From Eriocheir sinensis (Eukaryota; Arthropoda; Malacostraca; Decapoda; Varunidae): a stretch of DNA of 64,000 bases. This document shows positions 45,067 through 61,094 of the stretch, piece after piece. Below the pieces are notes generated by a model, which saw nothing but the letters and a program-made list of their open reading frames with translations, was not told the origin of the DNA and made no database searches. The stretch spans positions 124,001 through 188,000 of the forward strand of contig NW_026111765.1 of assembly GCF_024679095.1 (NCBI RefSeq), read 5' to 3'. Both the position numbers and the translations under genes were made by a program. Position 1 is the first letter of the stretch. Every line of letters starts with the position of its first letter.

Positions 45067-45576
45067 AAACAAATATACATTGTTTTATGTGCATTTTGCA
45101 TATTTTTTCAATACAAATTTACCTTATTGTACGTGCATTTTGTATATTAATTTTAATACAAATTTAGCTATTCTATGTGTATTTTTGTATATGTATTTTT
45201 ATAAAAATATGCTTTATTTTATGGGTATTTTGCATCTTTATTTTCATACAAAATTACATTATTTTATTGATATTCTGTGTATTTATTTTGATACGATTTT
45301 ACATTATTCTATGTATATTTTGTATATCTATTTTATACCTATGTACGTTATTTTATGTGAATTTGTTTTCATTTCATACAAATTTACATTATTTTATGTG
45401 AATTTTGTACATGTATTTAAATACAAATTTAACTAATTATATGTGTATTTTGTATATCTATTTTCATACAAATTGAAATTAATTTTGTGTATTTTTGTAT
45501 ATATTTTTATTCAAATTTTCGTAGTTTTATGTGTATTTTGAATATATATTTTCATAGAAATTTACTCTATATGTAT
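45066..45576 (+). repeat. 45-bp satellite array, forward block 21
   Basis: A direct copy of 7900-8530 with one clean deletion. At 45540 the text passes from GTGTATTTTG to AATATATATTTTCATAG, whereas the 8.4 kb copy has 137 bp (3 monomers) between the equivalent positions 8364 and 8501. Confidence 0.86.
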
Positions 45577-48500
45577 ATGTATAGAAAATACACATGAAAT
45601 AATCTAAACTCGTATCGAAATAAATGAACAAAATACCGATAAAATAATGTAATTTTGAATGAAAAAATATATAGAAAATACACATAAAATAACGTAAATA
45701 CAAATAAATATATACACATAAAATGATTTGAATTTGAATGAAAATAGATATAAAAATAAACTTAAAATAAGGCAAATTTATAATGAAATATATATACAAA
45801 ATACACATAAAATAATATAGATTTGTTTCAAAATATATATACGAATACACATAAAATAACGTAGATTTTTATAGAAATATATATACAAAATACACATGAA
45901 ATGTTGTAAATACGTATAAAAATATATATACAAAATACACATTAAATCAAGTAAATCGTGTCAAAATAAATAATTAAAATATCAATAAAAGAAAGTGTAT
46001 TTGTATGAAAATACATATACAAAATACACATAAAATAACGTAAATTTTTATAAAACTATATATAAAAATACACAAAAATAAGTTAAATTTTTATGAAAAT
46101 AAATATACTAAATACACATCAAATTAGGTAAATTTGTAAAGAAATACATAAACAAAATACACATAAAATAATGTAAATTTGAATGAAAATATATAAACAA
46201 ATACTCTTAAATTAACATAAATTTGTATAAAATATATAAAAAAAATACTCATTAAATAATGGATATATGTATAAAAAATTTATATACAAAACACAAATAG
46301 AATAATGTAAAATCGTATTAAAATAAATACACAGAATGTAAATAAAATAATGTAAATTTGTATGAAAATAAAGATGCAAAATACCCATAAAATAACGCAT
46401 TTTTTATAAATATACAAAATACACATGAAAAGGATGTAAATACGTATAAAAATATATATACAAAATACACATTAAATAATGTAAATTCGCGTCAAAATAA
46501 ATAAACAAAATGTCAATAAAAGAATGTGTATTTGTATGAAAATAAATATACAAAATACACATAAGATAACATAAATTTGAATAAAACTATATACAAAAAT
46601 ACACAAAAATAATTTTAATTTGTATGAAAATAAATATACAAAATACACATAAAATTGGGTAAATTTGTATTGTAATACATATGCAAAATACACATAAAAT
46701 ACTGTAAATTTGAATGAAAATACATAAACAAATACACTTAAAATAACGTAAATTTGTATAAAAAAATATATACAAAAGACAAATAGAATAATGTAAAATC
46801 GTATCAAAATAAATACACAGAATATTAATAAAATAATGTAAATTTGTATGAAAATAAAGAAGCAAAATACCCATAAAATAACGCATTTTTTTTAAATATA
46901 TATACAAAAATACACATAAAAAAATTTATTTGTATTAAAATAAATATACAAAATAGACATACAATAAGGTAAATCTGTATTGAAATAGATATGCAAAATA
47001 CATATAAAACAATGTAAATTTGTTTCAAAATATATATACGAATACACATAAAATAACGTAGATTTGTATAAAAATATAATACAAAATACACGTAAAATGA
47101 TGTAAATACGTATAAAAAAATGTATACAAAATACACATAAAATAAAGTAAATTCGTATCAAAATAAATAAACAAAATACCAATAAAAGAATGTGTATTTG
47201 TATTAATATAAATATACAAAACACACATAAAATAACTTAAATTTGTATAAAACTATATACAAAAATACACAGAAGTAATTAAATTCGTATGAAAAGATTA
47301 TATACAAATTACAGATAAAATAAGCTAAATTTGAATTGAAATGTATATACAAAATACATAAAATAATGTAAATTTGTGTCAAAATATTTATAAAATTACA
47401 TATAATAACGTAAATTTGTTTAAAAATATATAAACAAAATACACATTAAGTAATGGAAATACGTATAAAAAATATGTACAAAATACACATATAATCATGT
47501 AATTCGTATCAAACTAAATAAACAAAATAGCAATAAAATAATGTAAATTTGTATGAGAAAACATATACAAATACATATAAAATAACGCTAATTTCTATAA
47601 AAATATATGTCCAAAAATGAACGTAAAATAAATTAACTTTGGATAAAAATATATATACAAAACACACATTAAATAATGTAAATGCGTACATAAAATAACC
47701 TAAATTTGTATAAAACTATATACAAAAATACACAAAAATAGTTTAAATTTGTATGAAAAGAAATATACAAAATACACATAAAATTAGGTTAATTTCTATT
47801 GAAATACATATACATAATACACATAAAATAATGTAAATTTGAAAGAAAATATATAAACAAATACACATATAATAACGTAAATTTGTAATAAATATATATA
47901 CAAAATACACATTAAATAATGTAAATATGTATAAAAAAATATATACAAAACACAAATAGAATAATGTAAAATCGTATCAAAATATATACACAGAATATTA
48001 ATAAAATAATGTAAATTTGTATGAAAATTAAGATGCAAAATACCTATAAAATAACGCATTTTTTATAAAATTATTGATACCAAAATACACATAAAATATT
48101 TGAATTTGTATCAAAATAAATATACAAAATGCACATACAATAAGGTAAATTTGTATTGAAATAAATATGCAAAATACATATAAGATAATGTAAATTTGTT
48201 TCAAAATATATATGCGAATACACATAAAATAACGTAGATTTCTATAAAAATACATAAACAAAATACACATAAAATTAAGTAAATACGTATAAAAAATGTA
48301 TACAAAATACACATAAAATAATGTAAATTCGTATAAATATAAATAAACAATATAGCAATAAAAGAATGTGTATTTGTATAAATATAAATATACAAAATGC
48401 ACATAAAATAACGTAAATTTATATAAAACTATATACATAAAATAACGCAGATTTCTATAAAAATATATGTACAAATGAACATAAAATAAATTTGCATAAA

Positions 48501-50298
48501 AATATATATACAAAACACACATTAGATAATGTAAATGAGTATAAAAATATGTATACAAAATACCTATGAAATAATCTAAATTCGTATCGAATTAAATTAA
48601 GAAAATACCAATATAATAATGTAATTTTCGATGAAAATATATATACAAAATACACATAAAATAACCTAAATACAAATACAAATATACACATAAAATAATT
48701 TAAAATTGAATGAAATAAATATACAAAATAAACATAAAATAAAGTAAATTTGTAATGAAATATATGAAAAAATACACATAAAATAATATAAATTTCTATG
48801 AAAATATATATACAAATACACATTAAATAACATGAATTTGTATAAAATTTGTATCAAAATATATACAAATACACACAATAAAATAACGTAATTTTTTTAT
48901 GAAAATGTATATACAAAATACACATAAAATAATGTAAATTTGTATAAAAATATATAAACAAATACACATAAAATAATGTAAATTTGGATAAAATATATAT
49001 ACCAACTAAACCTTAAATAATGTAAATATGTATAAAAAATATATACAAAATACACATAGAATAATGTTAAATCGTATCAAAATAAATAAAGAGAATATCA
49101 ATAAAATAATGTAAATTTGTATGAAAATAAAGCTGCAAAAAATCCATATAATAACGCCTATTTGCATAAAAATATATATACAAAAATACATATAAAATAA
49201 TTAAATTTGTATTAAAATAAATATACAAAATGCACGTACAATAAAGACATTTTTTTTTAAATAGATATGCAAAATACACATCAATAATGTAAATTTGTAT
49301 CAAAATATATATACGAATACTCATAAAATAGAGTAAATTTCTATGAAAATATACATACAAAATAGATATACAAAATACACATATAACTAGTTAAATTTGT
49401 ATTTAAATACATGTACAAAAAACACATAAAATAATGAAGATTTGTATGAAATGAAAACAAATATATTTTATATAAAATATATATACAAAATACACATAGA
49501 ATAATGTAAAATCATACCAAATAAATACACAGAATATCAATAAAATAATGTAAATTTGTATGAAAATAAAGATGCAAAATACCCATAAAATAAAGCATAT
49601 TTTTATAAAAATACATACACAAAAATACACATAGATTAATCAAATTTGTATTAAAATTAATATACAAAATGCACATACAATAATGTAAATTTGTATTGAA
49701 AAAATATGCAAAATACACATAAAACAATGTAAATTTGTTTCAAAATATATATACGAATACACATAAAATAACGTAGATTTCTATAGAAATATATATACAA
49801 AATACACTTGAAATAATGTAAATACGTATAAAAATATATATACAAAATACACATTAAATAATGTTAATTCGTGTCAAAATAAATAAAAAAAATATCATGA
49901 AAAGAATGTGTATTTGTATGAAAATAGATATACAAAATACACATAAAATAACCTAAATTTGTATAAAACTATATACAAAAATAAACAAAAATAATTTAAA
50001 CTTGTATGAAAATATATATACAAAAAATATAAAATTAGGTAAATTTGTATTGAAATACATATACAAAATACACATAAAATAATGTAAATTTGAATGAAAA
50101 TATATAAACATATAGACTTAAAATAACGTAAGTTTGTATCAAATATATATACAAAAAACACATTAAATAATGTAAATATGTATAAAAAAGTATATACAAA
50201 ACACAAATAAAATAATGTAAAATCGTATCAAAATAAATACATAAAATATTAATAAAATAATGTAAATTTGTATGAAAATTAAGATTCAAAATACCCAT
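45576..50298 (-). repeat. 45-bp satellite array, reverse block 22
   Basis: A direct copy of 8537-13210 (offset about 37.05-37.09 kb) in the same monomer order throughout; 47.40-49.97 kb is closer still to 27.69-30.26 kb. It breaks off at ATTCAAAATACCCATGTCATG. Confidence 0.88.
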
Positions 50299-50393
50299 GT
50301 CATGTGTATTCGTATATATATTTTGAAACAAATTTACATTGTTTATATGTATTTTGCATATCTATTTTTGTGTATTCTGTATTTATTTTTGTT
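50298..50393 (+). repeat. Two-monomer forward insert (block 23)
   Basis: About 95 bp with the T-rich strand on + between two reverse arrays: an L-type and an M-type monomer, then TATTTTTGTGTATTCTGTAT. The right end is the exact inverse of the junction at 31840, 58140, 59934 and 62033. Confidence 0.85.
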
Positions 50394-50731
50394 ATACATA
50401 GAATAATGTAAAATCGTATCAAAATAAGTACACAGAATATCAATAAAATAATTTAAATTTGTATGAAAACAAAGATGCAAAATACCCATAAGATAAAGCA
50501 TATTTTTTTTTAAATACATATACAAAAATACACATAGAATAATTAAATTTGTATTAAAATTAATATACAAAATGCACACATACGATAAGGTAAATTTGTT
50601 TTGAAAAAAAACGCAAAATACAAATAAAATATTGTAAATTTGTTTCAAATTATATCTACGAATACACATAAAATAACGTAGATTTCTATAGAAATATATA
50701 TACAAAATACACATGAAATTATATAAATACG

Positions 50732-50830
<99 letters not shown>

Positions 50831-52491
50831 CATATTAAGTAATGTAAATTCGTGTCAAAATAAATAAACAAAATATCATGAAAAGAATGTGTATTTGTAT
50901 GAAAATAAATAATAGATAATAAATTTGTATAAAATATATATGCAAGATATACATTAAATAATGTAAATATGTATAAAAAATATATATATACAAAAAAAAT
51001 AGAATAATGTAAGATCGTATCAAAATAAATACACCGAATAGTAATAAAATAATGTAAATTTGTATGAAAATAAAGATGCAAAATTCCCATCAAATAGCGG
51101 ATTTCTTATAAAAATATATATACCAAAATACACATAAAATATTTAAATTTGTATTGAAATAAATATACAAAATGCACATACAATAAGGTAAACTTCTATT
51201 GAAAGAGATATGCAAAAATACATATAAAACAAAGTAAATTTGTTTCAAAATATATATACGAATACACATAAAATAACGTAGATTTCTATAAAAATACATA
51301 TACAAAATACACATAAAATTAGGTAAATACGTATAAGAAAATGTAAACAAAATACACTTAAAATAATATAAATTCGAAACAAAATAAATAAACAAAATAC
51401 CAATAAAAGAATGTGTATTTGTATAAATATAAATGTACAAAATACACATACAAAATAAACATAAAATAAGGTAAATTTGTAATGAAATATATGTACAAAA
51501 TACTCATAAAATAATGTAAATTTATATGAAAATATATATACAAATACACATAAAATACCATGAACTTGTATAAAATTATATATTCAAAATAAATATTAAA
51601 TAATGTAAATGCGTATAAAAATATATATAAAAAGTACATATAAAATAATGTAAATTCGTATCAATATAAATCAACAAAATACCAATAAAATAATATATAT
51701 TTGAATGAAAATAGATTTACAAAATACACATAACATAACTAAAATTTGTATTGAAATATATACTAAAATATATAAAAATAATTTGAGTTTGTATGAAAAT
51801 AGATATTCAAAATACACATAAAACTAGGTAAATTTCTTTTGAAATATATATACAAAATACCCATAAAATATTGTAAATTTGTGTCAGAATATATAAACAA
51901 ATACACATAAAATAACGTAAATTTGTTTGAAAAATATATACAAAATACACATAGAATAATATCAAATCGTATCAAAATGAATGAGCAGAATATCAATAAA
52001 ATAACGTAAATTTGTATGAAAATAAAGATGCAAAATTCCCATAAAATAAAGCATATTTTTATAAAAATACATATACAAAAATACACATAGAATAATTAAA
52101 TTTGTATTAAAATTAATATACAAAATGCATATACAATAAGGTAAATTTGTATTGAAAAAATATGCAAAATACACATAAAAGTGTAAATTTGTTTAAAAAT
52201 CTATATACGAATACACATAATATAACGTAGATTTCTATAGAAATATATATACAAAATACACATGAAATGATGTAAATACGTATAAAAATATATATACAAA
52301 ATACACATTAAATAATTTAAATTCTCGTCAAAATAAATAAACAAAATATCAATAAAAGAATGTGTATTTGTATGAAAATAGATATACAAAATACTCATAA
52401 AATATCCTTAGTTTGTATAAAACTATATACAAAAATACACAAAAATAATTTAAATTTGTATGAAAATAAATATACAAAATACACATAAAAT
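50394..52491 (-). repeat. 45-bp satellite array, reverse block 24
   Basis: 50394-51449 is the reverse of 30843-31840, including a TA tract in the same monomer. 51090-52190 is the reverse of 34604-33560. The two source segments, separated by an oppositely oriented 1.7-kb block in the 30-34 kb region, are adjacent here. Confidence 0.85.
50737..50827. repeat. (TA)n microsatellite, about 90 bp
   Basis: It lies between TAAATACGTATAAATAT and AATACATATTAAGTAATG inside a reverse J-type monomer, the inverted equivalent of the tract at 31413-31492. Both inverted copies are expanded, while the direct copies at 57.8, 59.6 and 61.7 kb are not. Confidence 0.96.
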
Positions 52492-52620
52492 TATTTTGTA
52501 TATCTATTTTATACAAATGTACGTTATTTTATGTGAATTTGTTTTCATTTCATACAAATTTACATTATTTTATGTGTATTTTGTACATGTATTTAAATAC
52601 AAATTTAAGTAATTACATAT
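52492..52620 (+). repeat. Three-monomer forward insert (block 25)
   Basis: About 125 bp inverted relative to both neighbours. It holds the TGTGAATTTGTTTTCATTTC monomer otherwise found in 8.18, 16.62 and 45.36 kb and reversed in 24.36, 27.10, 34.75 and 39.53 kb. Its right edge is the perfect 16-bp palindrome TATTTTTATAAAAATA at 52618-52633. Confidence 0.85.
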
Positions 52621-53695
52621 TTTTATAAAAATACATATACAAAAATACACATAGATTAATCAAATTTGTATTAAAATTAATATTCAAAATGCACATACAA
52701 TAAGGTAAATTTGTATTGAAAAAATATGCAAAATACACATAAAACAATGTAAATTTGTTTCAAAATATATATTCGAATACACATAAAATAACGCAGATTT
52801 CCATAGAAATATATATACAAAATACACTTGAAATAATGTAAATACGTATAAAAATATATATACAAAATACACATTAAATAATGTTAATTCGTGTCAAAAT
52901 AAATAAACAAAATATCATGAAAAGAATGTGTATTTGTATGAAAATAGATATACAAAATACACATAAAATAACCTAAATTTGTATAAAACTATATACAAAA
53001 ATACACAAAAATAAATATACAAAAAACATATAAAAATAGGTAAATTTGTATTGAAATACATATACAAAATACACATAAAATAATGTAAATTTGAATGAAA
53101 ATATATAAACATATATACTTAAAATAACGTAAATTTATATCAAATATATATACAAAAAAAACATTAAAGAATGTAAATATGTATAAAAAAAATATATACA
53201 AAACACAAATAAAATAATGTAAAATCGTATCAAAATAAATACAGAAAATATTAATCAAATAATGTAAATTTGTATGAAAATTAAGATGCAAAATACCCAT
53301 AAAATAACGCATTTTTTTTTAAATATATATACGAAAAAACATAAGATATTTGATTTTGTATTAAAATAAATAGATATACAAAATACACATTAAATAAGCT
53401 AAATTTGAATTGAAATATATATACAAAATACATAAAATAATGTAAATTTGTATCAAAATACCTATACAAATACACATATAATAACGTAAATTTGTATAAA
53501 AATATATAAACAAAATACACATTAAATAATGTAAATACGTATAAAAAAATGTAAAAAATACACATATAATCATGTAACTCGTATTAAAATAAATAGACAA
53601 AATACCAATAAAATAATGTAAATTTCTATGAGAAAACATATACAAAATACATATAAATAACGCATATATCAATAAAAATATATATAATAAAATAT
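52620..53695 (-). repeat. 45-bp satellite array, reverse block 26
   Basis: 52620-53150 resembles 49600-50160 and 12540-13080. 53150-53690 resembles 36680-37200 and 13060-13575. It ends in the TA-rich junction also seen at 13.58, 18.86 and 37.2 kb. Confidence 0.85.
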
Positions 53696-55000
53696 ATTTT
53701 TATACATATTTAAAATATTTAATGTATATTTTGTATATATATATTTTATCCAAATTTACGTGATTTTATATGTATTTGTTTATATATTTTCATACAAATT
53801 TACATTATTTTATGTGAGTTTTGTATATGTGTATTATGTGTATTTTTGTGTATTTTTGTATATATTTTTATACAAATTTTAGTTATTTTATTTGTTTTTT
53901 GTATATATATTTTCCTACAAATATACATTCTTTCATTGGAATTTTGTGTATTTAATTTTTTACGAATTTGCATTATTTTATGTGTATTTTGTATATATAT
54001 TTTTCTACGTATTTAAACTATTTTATGTGTATTTTATATATACATTTTCATAAAAATTTACGTTATTTTATTGTGTGTATTCGTATATATTTTGAAACAT
54101 TTTATACAAATTCATGTTATTTTATGTGTATTTGTATATATATTTTCATACAAATTTATATTATTTTATGTGTATTCTTACATATTTTATTACAAATTTA
54201 CCTTATTTTATGTTTATTTTGTATATTTATTTCATTCAATTTTAAATTATTTAATGTGTATATTTGTATTTGTGTTTAGGTTATTTTATGTGTGTTTTCT
54301 ATATATATTTTCATCCAAAATTACAGTATTTTATTGTTATTTTCTTAATTTAACTCGATACGAATTTAGATTATTTCATAGGTATTTTGTATACATATTT
54401 TTATACTCATTTACATTATCTAATGTGTGTTTTGTATATATTTTTTTATGCAAACTAATTTTATGTGCATTTTTGTACATATATTTTTGTAGAAACTTAA
54501 AACGTTATTTTATGTGTATTTTGTATATGTTTTCTCATACAAATTTACATTATTTAATTAGTTTTTTGTTTATTTATTTTGATACGAATGACTTGATTAT
54601 TGGTGTATTTTGTAAATATTTTTTTTATACGTATTTACATTACTTAATGTGTATTTTGTTTATATATTTTTTTTACAAATTTACATTATTATATGTGTAT
54701 TTGTTAAAAATATTTTGAAACGAATTTACTTTATTTTATGTATTTTGTATATATATTTCAATTCAAATTTAGCTTATTTTGTGTGTATTTTGTATATCTA
54801 TTTTCATGCAAATTTAATTACTTCTGTGTATTTTTGTATATAGTTTTATACAAATTTACGTTATTTTATGTGCATTTTGTATATTTATATTTATACAAAT
54901 ACATTCTCTTATTGGTATTTTGTTTATTTATATGTATGAATTTACATTATTTTATGTGTATTTTGTATACATTTTTGATTCGTATTTACTTAATTTTATT

Positions 55001-55098
<98 letters not shown>

Positions 55099-55618
55099 GA
55101 AATCTACGTTATTTTATGTATTCGTATATATATTTTGAAACAAATTTACATTGTTTTATATGCTTTTGCATATCTATTTCAATACAAATTTACTTATTGT
55201 ATTTGCATTTTGTATATTTATTTTAATACAAATTCAAATATTTTATGTGTATTTTGGTATATATAATTTAAAAAATGCGTTATTTTATAGAATTTTGCAT
55301 CTTAGTTTTCATACAAATGTACATTATTTTATTAATATTCTGTGTATATATTTTGATACGATTTTATATTATACTATTTGTGTTTTGTATATATTTTTTT
55401 ATACATATTTTCATTATTTAATGTGTATTTTTTATATATATTTTATACAAATTAACGTCATTTTAAGTGTATTTCTTTATATAATTTCATTCAAATTTAC
55501 ATTATTTTAAGTGTATTTTGTATATGTATTTCAATACAAATTTACCTAATTTTATGTGTATTTTGTATATTTATTTTCATACAAATTTAAATTATTTTTT
55601 GTGTTTTTTTGTATATAC
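53695..55618 (+). repeat. 45-bp satellite array, forward block 27
   Basis: A direct copy of 37200-39188 without the TA tract at its start, but with one at 55003. Near 53825 about two monomers are missing compared with 37440-37530. It ends at GTATATACATATAGAGTAAA. Confidence 0.87.
55003..55092. repeat. (TA)n microsatellite, about 90 bp
   Basis: It lies between TACTTAATTTTATTTG and TTTATAGAAATCTACG inside a K-type monomer. The paralogue at about 38685-38700 has only TATATATATATTTATAG. So the same kind of TA core expanded in a different monomer type. Confidence 0.96.
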
Positions 55619-57180
55619 ATATAGAGTAAATTTCTATGAAAATATATATTCAAAATACATATAAAATTATGTAAATAGGTATAAAAATATATATATCAAA
55701 TACACCTAAAAAAAGGAAAATTCGTATCAAAATAAATAAACAAAATTCCGATAAAAGAACGTATTTTTGTAGGAAAATAAATATACAAAATACACATAAA
55801 ATTACGAGAATTTAAATAAAAATAAATAGAAAAAAAAAAAAAAGATTTCAATTTGTATGAAAATAGATATACAAAATACACATATAATTAGTTAAATTTG
55901 TATTTAAATACATATACAAAATACACATAAAATAATGTAAATTTGTATGAAATGAAAACAAGTTCACATAAAATAACGTACATTTGTATAAAATAGATAT
56001 ACAAAATATACATAGAATAATGTAAAATCGTATCAAAATAAATACACAGAATATCAATAAAATAATGTAATTTTGTATGAAAATAAAGATGCAAAATACC
56101 CATAAAATAAAGCATATTTTTTTAAAAATACATATACAAGAATACACATAGAATAATTAAATTTGTATTAAAATTAATATACAAAATGCACGTACAATAA
56201 GGGAAATTTGTATTGAAAAAATATACAAAATGCACATAAAACAATGTATATTTGTTTCAAAACGTATATTTCTATAGAAATATATATAAAAAATACACAT
56301 GAAATGACGTAAATACGTATAAAAATATATACACAATACACATTAAATAATGTAAATTCGCATCAAAATAAATAAACAAAATATCAATAAAAGAATGTGT
56401 ATTTGTATGAAAATAGATATACAAAATACACATAAAATATTGTAAATTTGTATAAAACTCTATTTAAAAAATACACAAAAATAATTTAAATTTGTATAAA
56501 AATATATATACAAAATACACATAAAACTAGTTAAATTTCTATTGAAATACATATACAAAATACACATAAAATAATGTAAATTTTAATGAAAATATATAAA
56601 CAAATACACTTAAAATAACGTAAATTTGTATGAAATATATATAGAAAATACACATTAAATAATGTAAATATGTATAAAAAAATATATACAAAACACAAAT
56701 AGAATAATGTAAAATCGTATCAAAATAAATACACAGAATATTAATTAAATAATGTAAATTTGTATGAAAATAAAGATGCAAAATAGCCATAAAATAACGC
56801 ATTTTTTATAAAAATATATATACCAAAATACACATAAAATATTAAAATTTGTATTAAAATAAATATAAAAAATGCACATACTGTAAGGTAAATTTGTATT
56901 GAAATAGATATTCAAAATACATATAAAACAATGTAAATTTGTTTCAAAATATATATACGAATACACATAAAATAACGTTGATTTCTATAAAAATATATAC
57001 AAAATACACATAAAATGAAGTAAATACGTATAAAAAAATGAATACAAAATACACATAAAATTCGTATCAAAATAAATAAACAATATACCAGTAAAAGAAT
57101 GTGTATTTGTATAAATATAAATATACAAAATACATATAAAATATCGTAAATTTGTATAAAACTATATACAAAAATACACA
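55618..57180 (-). repeat. 45-bp satellite array, reverse block 28
   Basis: Chimeric. 55618-56550 follows 39188-40150. From about 56627 to 57180 it follows 30260-30815 almost letter for letter, including AAAATGCACATACTGTAAGG, an uncommon variant, at both 56872 and 30503. An A14 run lies at about 55830-55843. Confidence 0.87.
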
Positions 57181-58988
57181 GAACAAATACACATTCTTTT
57201 ATTGGTATTTTGTTTATTTATTTTGTTTCGAATTTATATTATTTTATGTGTATTTTGTTTACATTTTTTTATACGTATTTACCTAATTTTATGTGTATTT
57301 TGTATATATATTTTTATAGAAATCTACGCTATTTTATGTGTATTCGTATATATATTTTGAAACAAATTTACAATTTTTTATATGTATTTTTGCATATCTC
57401 TTTCAACAGAAGTTTACATTATTGTATGTGCATTTTGTATATTTATTTCAATACAAATTTAAATATTTAATATGTATTTTGGTATATATATTTTTATAAG
57501 AAATGCGCTATTTGATGGGAATTTTGCATCTTTATTTTCATAAAAATTTACATTATTTTATTAATATTCTTTGTATTTATTTTGATACGATTTTACATTA
57601 TTCTATTTGTTTTTTGTATATATATTTTTTTATACATATTTACCTTATTTAATGTGTATTTTCCATATATATTACATACAAATTTATTATCTATTATTTA
57701 TTTTCATACAAATACACATTTTTTTCATGATATTTTGTTTAATTATTTTGTCACGAATTTACATTACTTAATATGTATTTTATATATATATTTTTATACG
57801 TATTTACATAATTTCATGTGTATTTTGTATATATATATTTCTATAGAAATCTACGTTATTTTATGTGTATTCGTATATATATTTTGAAACAAATTTACAC
57901 TGTTTTATTTGTATTTTGCGTTTTTTTTTCAATACAAATTTACCTTATTGTATGTGTGCATTTTGTATATTATTTTTAATACAAATTTAATTATTCTATG
58001 TGTATTTTTGTTTATGTATTTAAAAAAAAAAATGCTTTATCTTATGGGTATTTTGCATCTTTATTTTCATACAAATTTAAATTATTTTATTGATATTCTG
58101 TGTACCTATTTTGATACGATTTTACATTATTCTATGTATAACAAAAATAAATACAGAATACACAAAAATAGATATGCAAAATACATATAAACAATGTAAA
58201 TTTGTTTCAAAATATATATACGAATAGACATGAAATAAGGTAGATTTCTATAAAAATATATATACAAAATACACATAAAATTAGGTAAATACGTATAAAA
58301 AATGTATACAAAATACACATAAAATAATGTAAATTAGTATCAAAATAAATAAACAAAATACCAACAAAAGAATGTGTATTTGTATAAATATATATATACA
58401 AAATACACATTAAATAATATAAATTTGTTTAAAGCTATACAAAATACACATGAAAATTTTAATGATGTAAATACGTATAAAAATATATATACAAAATACA
58501 CATTAAATAATGTAAATTCGCGTCAAAATAAACAAAATATCAATAAAAGAATGTGTATTTGTATGAAAATAGATATACAAAATACACATAAAATAACCTA
58601 AATTTGTATCAAACTATGTACAAAAATACACAAAAATATTTTAAATTTGTATGAAAATAAATATATAAAATACACATAAAATTAGGTAAATTTGTATTGA
58701 AATAGATATGCAAAATACATATAAAACAATGTAAATTTGTTTCAAAATATATATACGAATACACATAAAATAACGTAGATTTCTATAAAAATATATATAC
58801 AAAATACACATAAAATGAAGTAAATACGTAAAAAAATGTATACAAAAAACACATAAAATAATGTAAATTCGTATCAAAATAAATAAACAATATACCAGTA
58901 AAAGAATGTGTATTTGTATAAATATAAATATACAAAATACATATAAAATATCGTAAATTTGTATAAAACTATATACAAAAATACACAG
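57181..58988. repeat. Composite tandem unit 1 (forward 960 bp + reverse 848 bp)
   Basis: The forward part is 57181-58140 and the reverse part 58141-58988. It lacks about 312 bp (7 monomers) of the reverse part present in unit 2: at 58692 the text goes from GGTAAATTTGTATTGAAATA directly into GATATGCAAAATACATA. Confidence 0.87.
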
Positions 58989-61094
58989 AACAAATACACA
59001 TTCTTTTATTGGTATTTTGTTTATTTATTTTGTTTCGAATTTATATTATTTTATGTGTATTTTGTTTACATTTTTTTATACGTATTTACCTAATTTTATG
59101 TGTATTTTGTATATATATTTTTATAGAAATCTACGCTTTTTATGTGTATTCGTATATATATTTTGAAACAAATTTACAATTTTTTATATGTATTTTTGCA
59201 TATCTCTTTCAACAGAAGTTTACATTATTGTATGTGCATTTTGTATATTTATTTCAATACAAATTTAAATATTTAATATGTATTTTGGTATATATATTTT
59301 TATAAGAAATGCGCTATTTGATGGGAATTTTGCATCTTTATTTTAATAAAAATTTACATTATTTTATTAATATTCGGTGTATTGATTTTGATACGATTTT
59401 ACATTATTCTATTTGTTTTTTGTATATATATTTTTTTATACATATTTACATTATTTAATGTGTATCTTGCATATATATTACATACAAATTTATTATCTAT
59501 TATTTATTTTCATACAAATACACATTCTTTTCATGATATTTTGTTTATTTATTTTGTCACGAATTTACATTACTTAATATGTATTTTATATATATATTTT
59601 TAGGTATTTACATAATTTCATGTGTATTTTGTATATATTTAGAAATCTATGTTATTTTATGTGTATTCTTAAATACTTTTTGAAAAAAATTTACACTGTT
59701 TTATTTGTATTTTGATTTTTTTTTCAATACAAATTTACCTTATTGTATGTGTGCATTTTGTATATTAATTTTAATACAAATTTAATTATTCTATGTGTAT
59801 TTTTGTTTATGTATTTCAAAAAAAAATGCTATATCTTATGGGTATTTTGCATCTTTATTTTCATACAAATTTAAATTATTTTATTGATATTCTGTGTACC
59901 TATTTTGATACGATTTTACATTATTCTATGTATAACAAAAATAAATACAGAATACACAAAAATAGATATGCAAAATACATATAAACAATGTAAATTTGTT
60001 TCAAAATAAATATACGAATACACATGAAATAAGGTAGATTTCTATAAAAATATATATACAAAATACACATAAAATTAAGTAAATACATGTATAAAAATGT
60101 ATACAAAATACACATAAAATAATGTAAATTAGTATCAAAATAAATAAACAAATAATAATAAAAGAATGTGTATTTGTATAAATATATATATAAAATACAC
60201 ATTAAATAATATAAATTTGTTTAAAGCTATACAAAATACAATACAAATTTAATGATGTAAATACGTATAAAATATATATACAAAATACACATTAAATAAT
60301 GTAAATTCGCGTCAAAATAAACAAAATATCAATAAAAGAATGTGTATTTGTATGAAAATAGATATACAAAATACACATAAAATAACCTAAATTTGTATCA
60401 AACTATATACAAAAATACACAAAAATATTTTAAATTTGTATGAAAATAAATATACAAAATACACATAAAATTAGGTAAATTTGTATTGAAATACATACAC
60501 AAAATACACATAAAAGAATGTAAATTTGAATGAAAATATATAAACAATTACACTTAAAACAACGTAAACTTGTATAAAAAAAATATGTACAAAACACAAA
60601 TAGAATAATGTAAAATCGTATCAAAATAAATACACAGAATATTAATAAAATAATGTAAATTTGTATGAAAATAATGAAGCAAAATACCCATAAAATAACG
60701 CTTTTTTTTTTTATAAAAATATATATACCAAAATACACTTCAAAAAATTAAATTTGTATTAAAATAAATATACAAAAAACACATACAATAAGGTAAATTT
60801 GTATTGAAATAGATATGCAAAATACATATAAAACTATGTAAATTTGTTTCAAAATATATATACGAATACACATAAAATAACGTAGATTTCTATAAAAATA
60901 TATATACAAAATACACATAAAATGAAGTAAATACGTAAAAAAATGTATACAAAAAACACATAAAATAATGTAAATTCGTATCAAAATAAATAAACAATAT
61001 ACCAGTAAAAGAATGTGTATTTGTATAAATATAAATATACAAAATACATATAAAATATCGTAAATTTGTATAAAACTATATACTAAAATACACA
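58989..61094. repeat. Composite tandem unit 2 (forward 946 bp + reverse 1160 bp)
   Basis: It begins at GAACAAATACACATTC, the same join as at 30815, 57181 and 61095; the forward-to-reverse change is at 59934. It carries small private losses, for example at 59600-59640 and 59660. The full reverse part shows what unit 1 lost. Confidence 0.87.
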
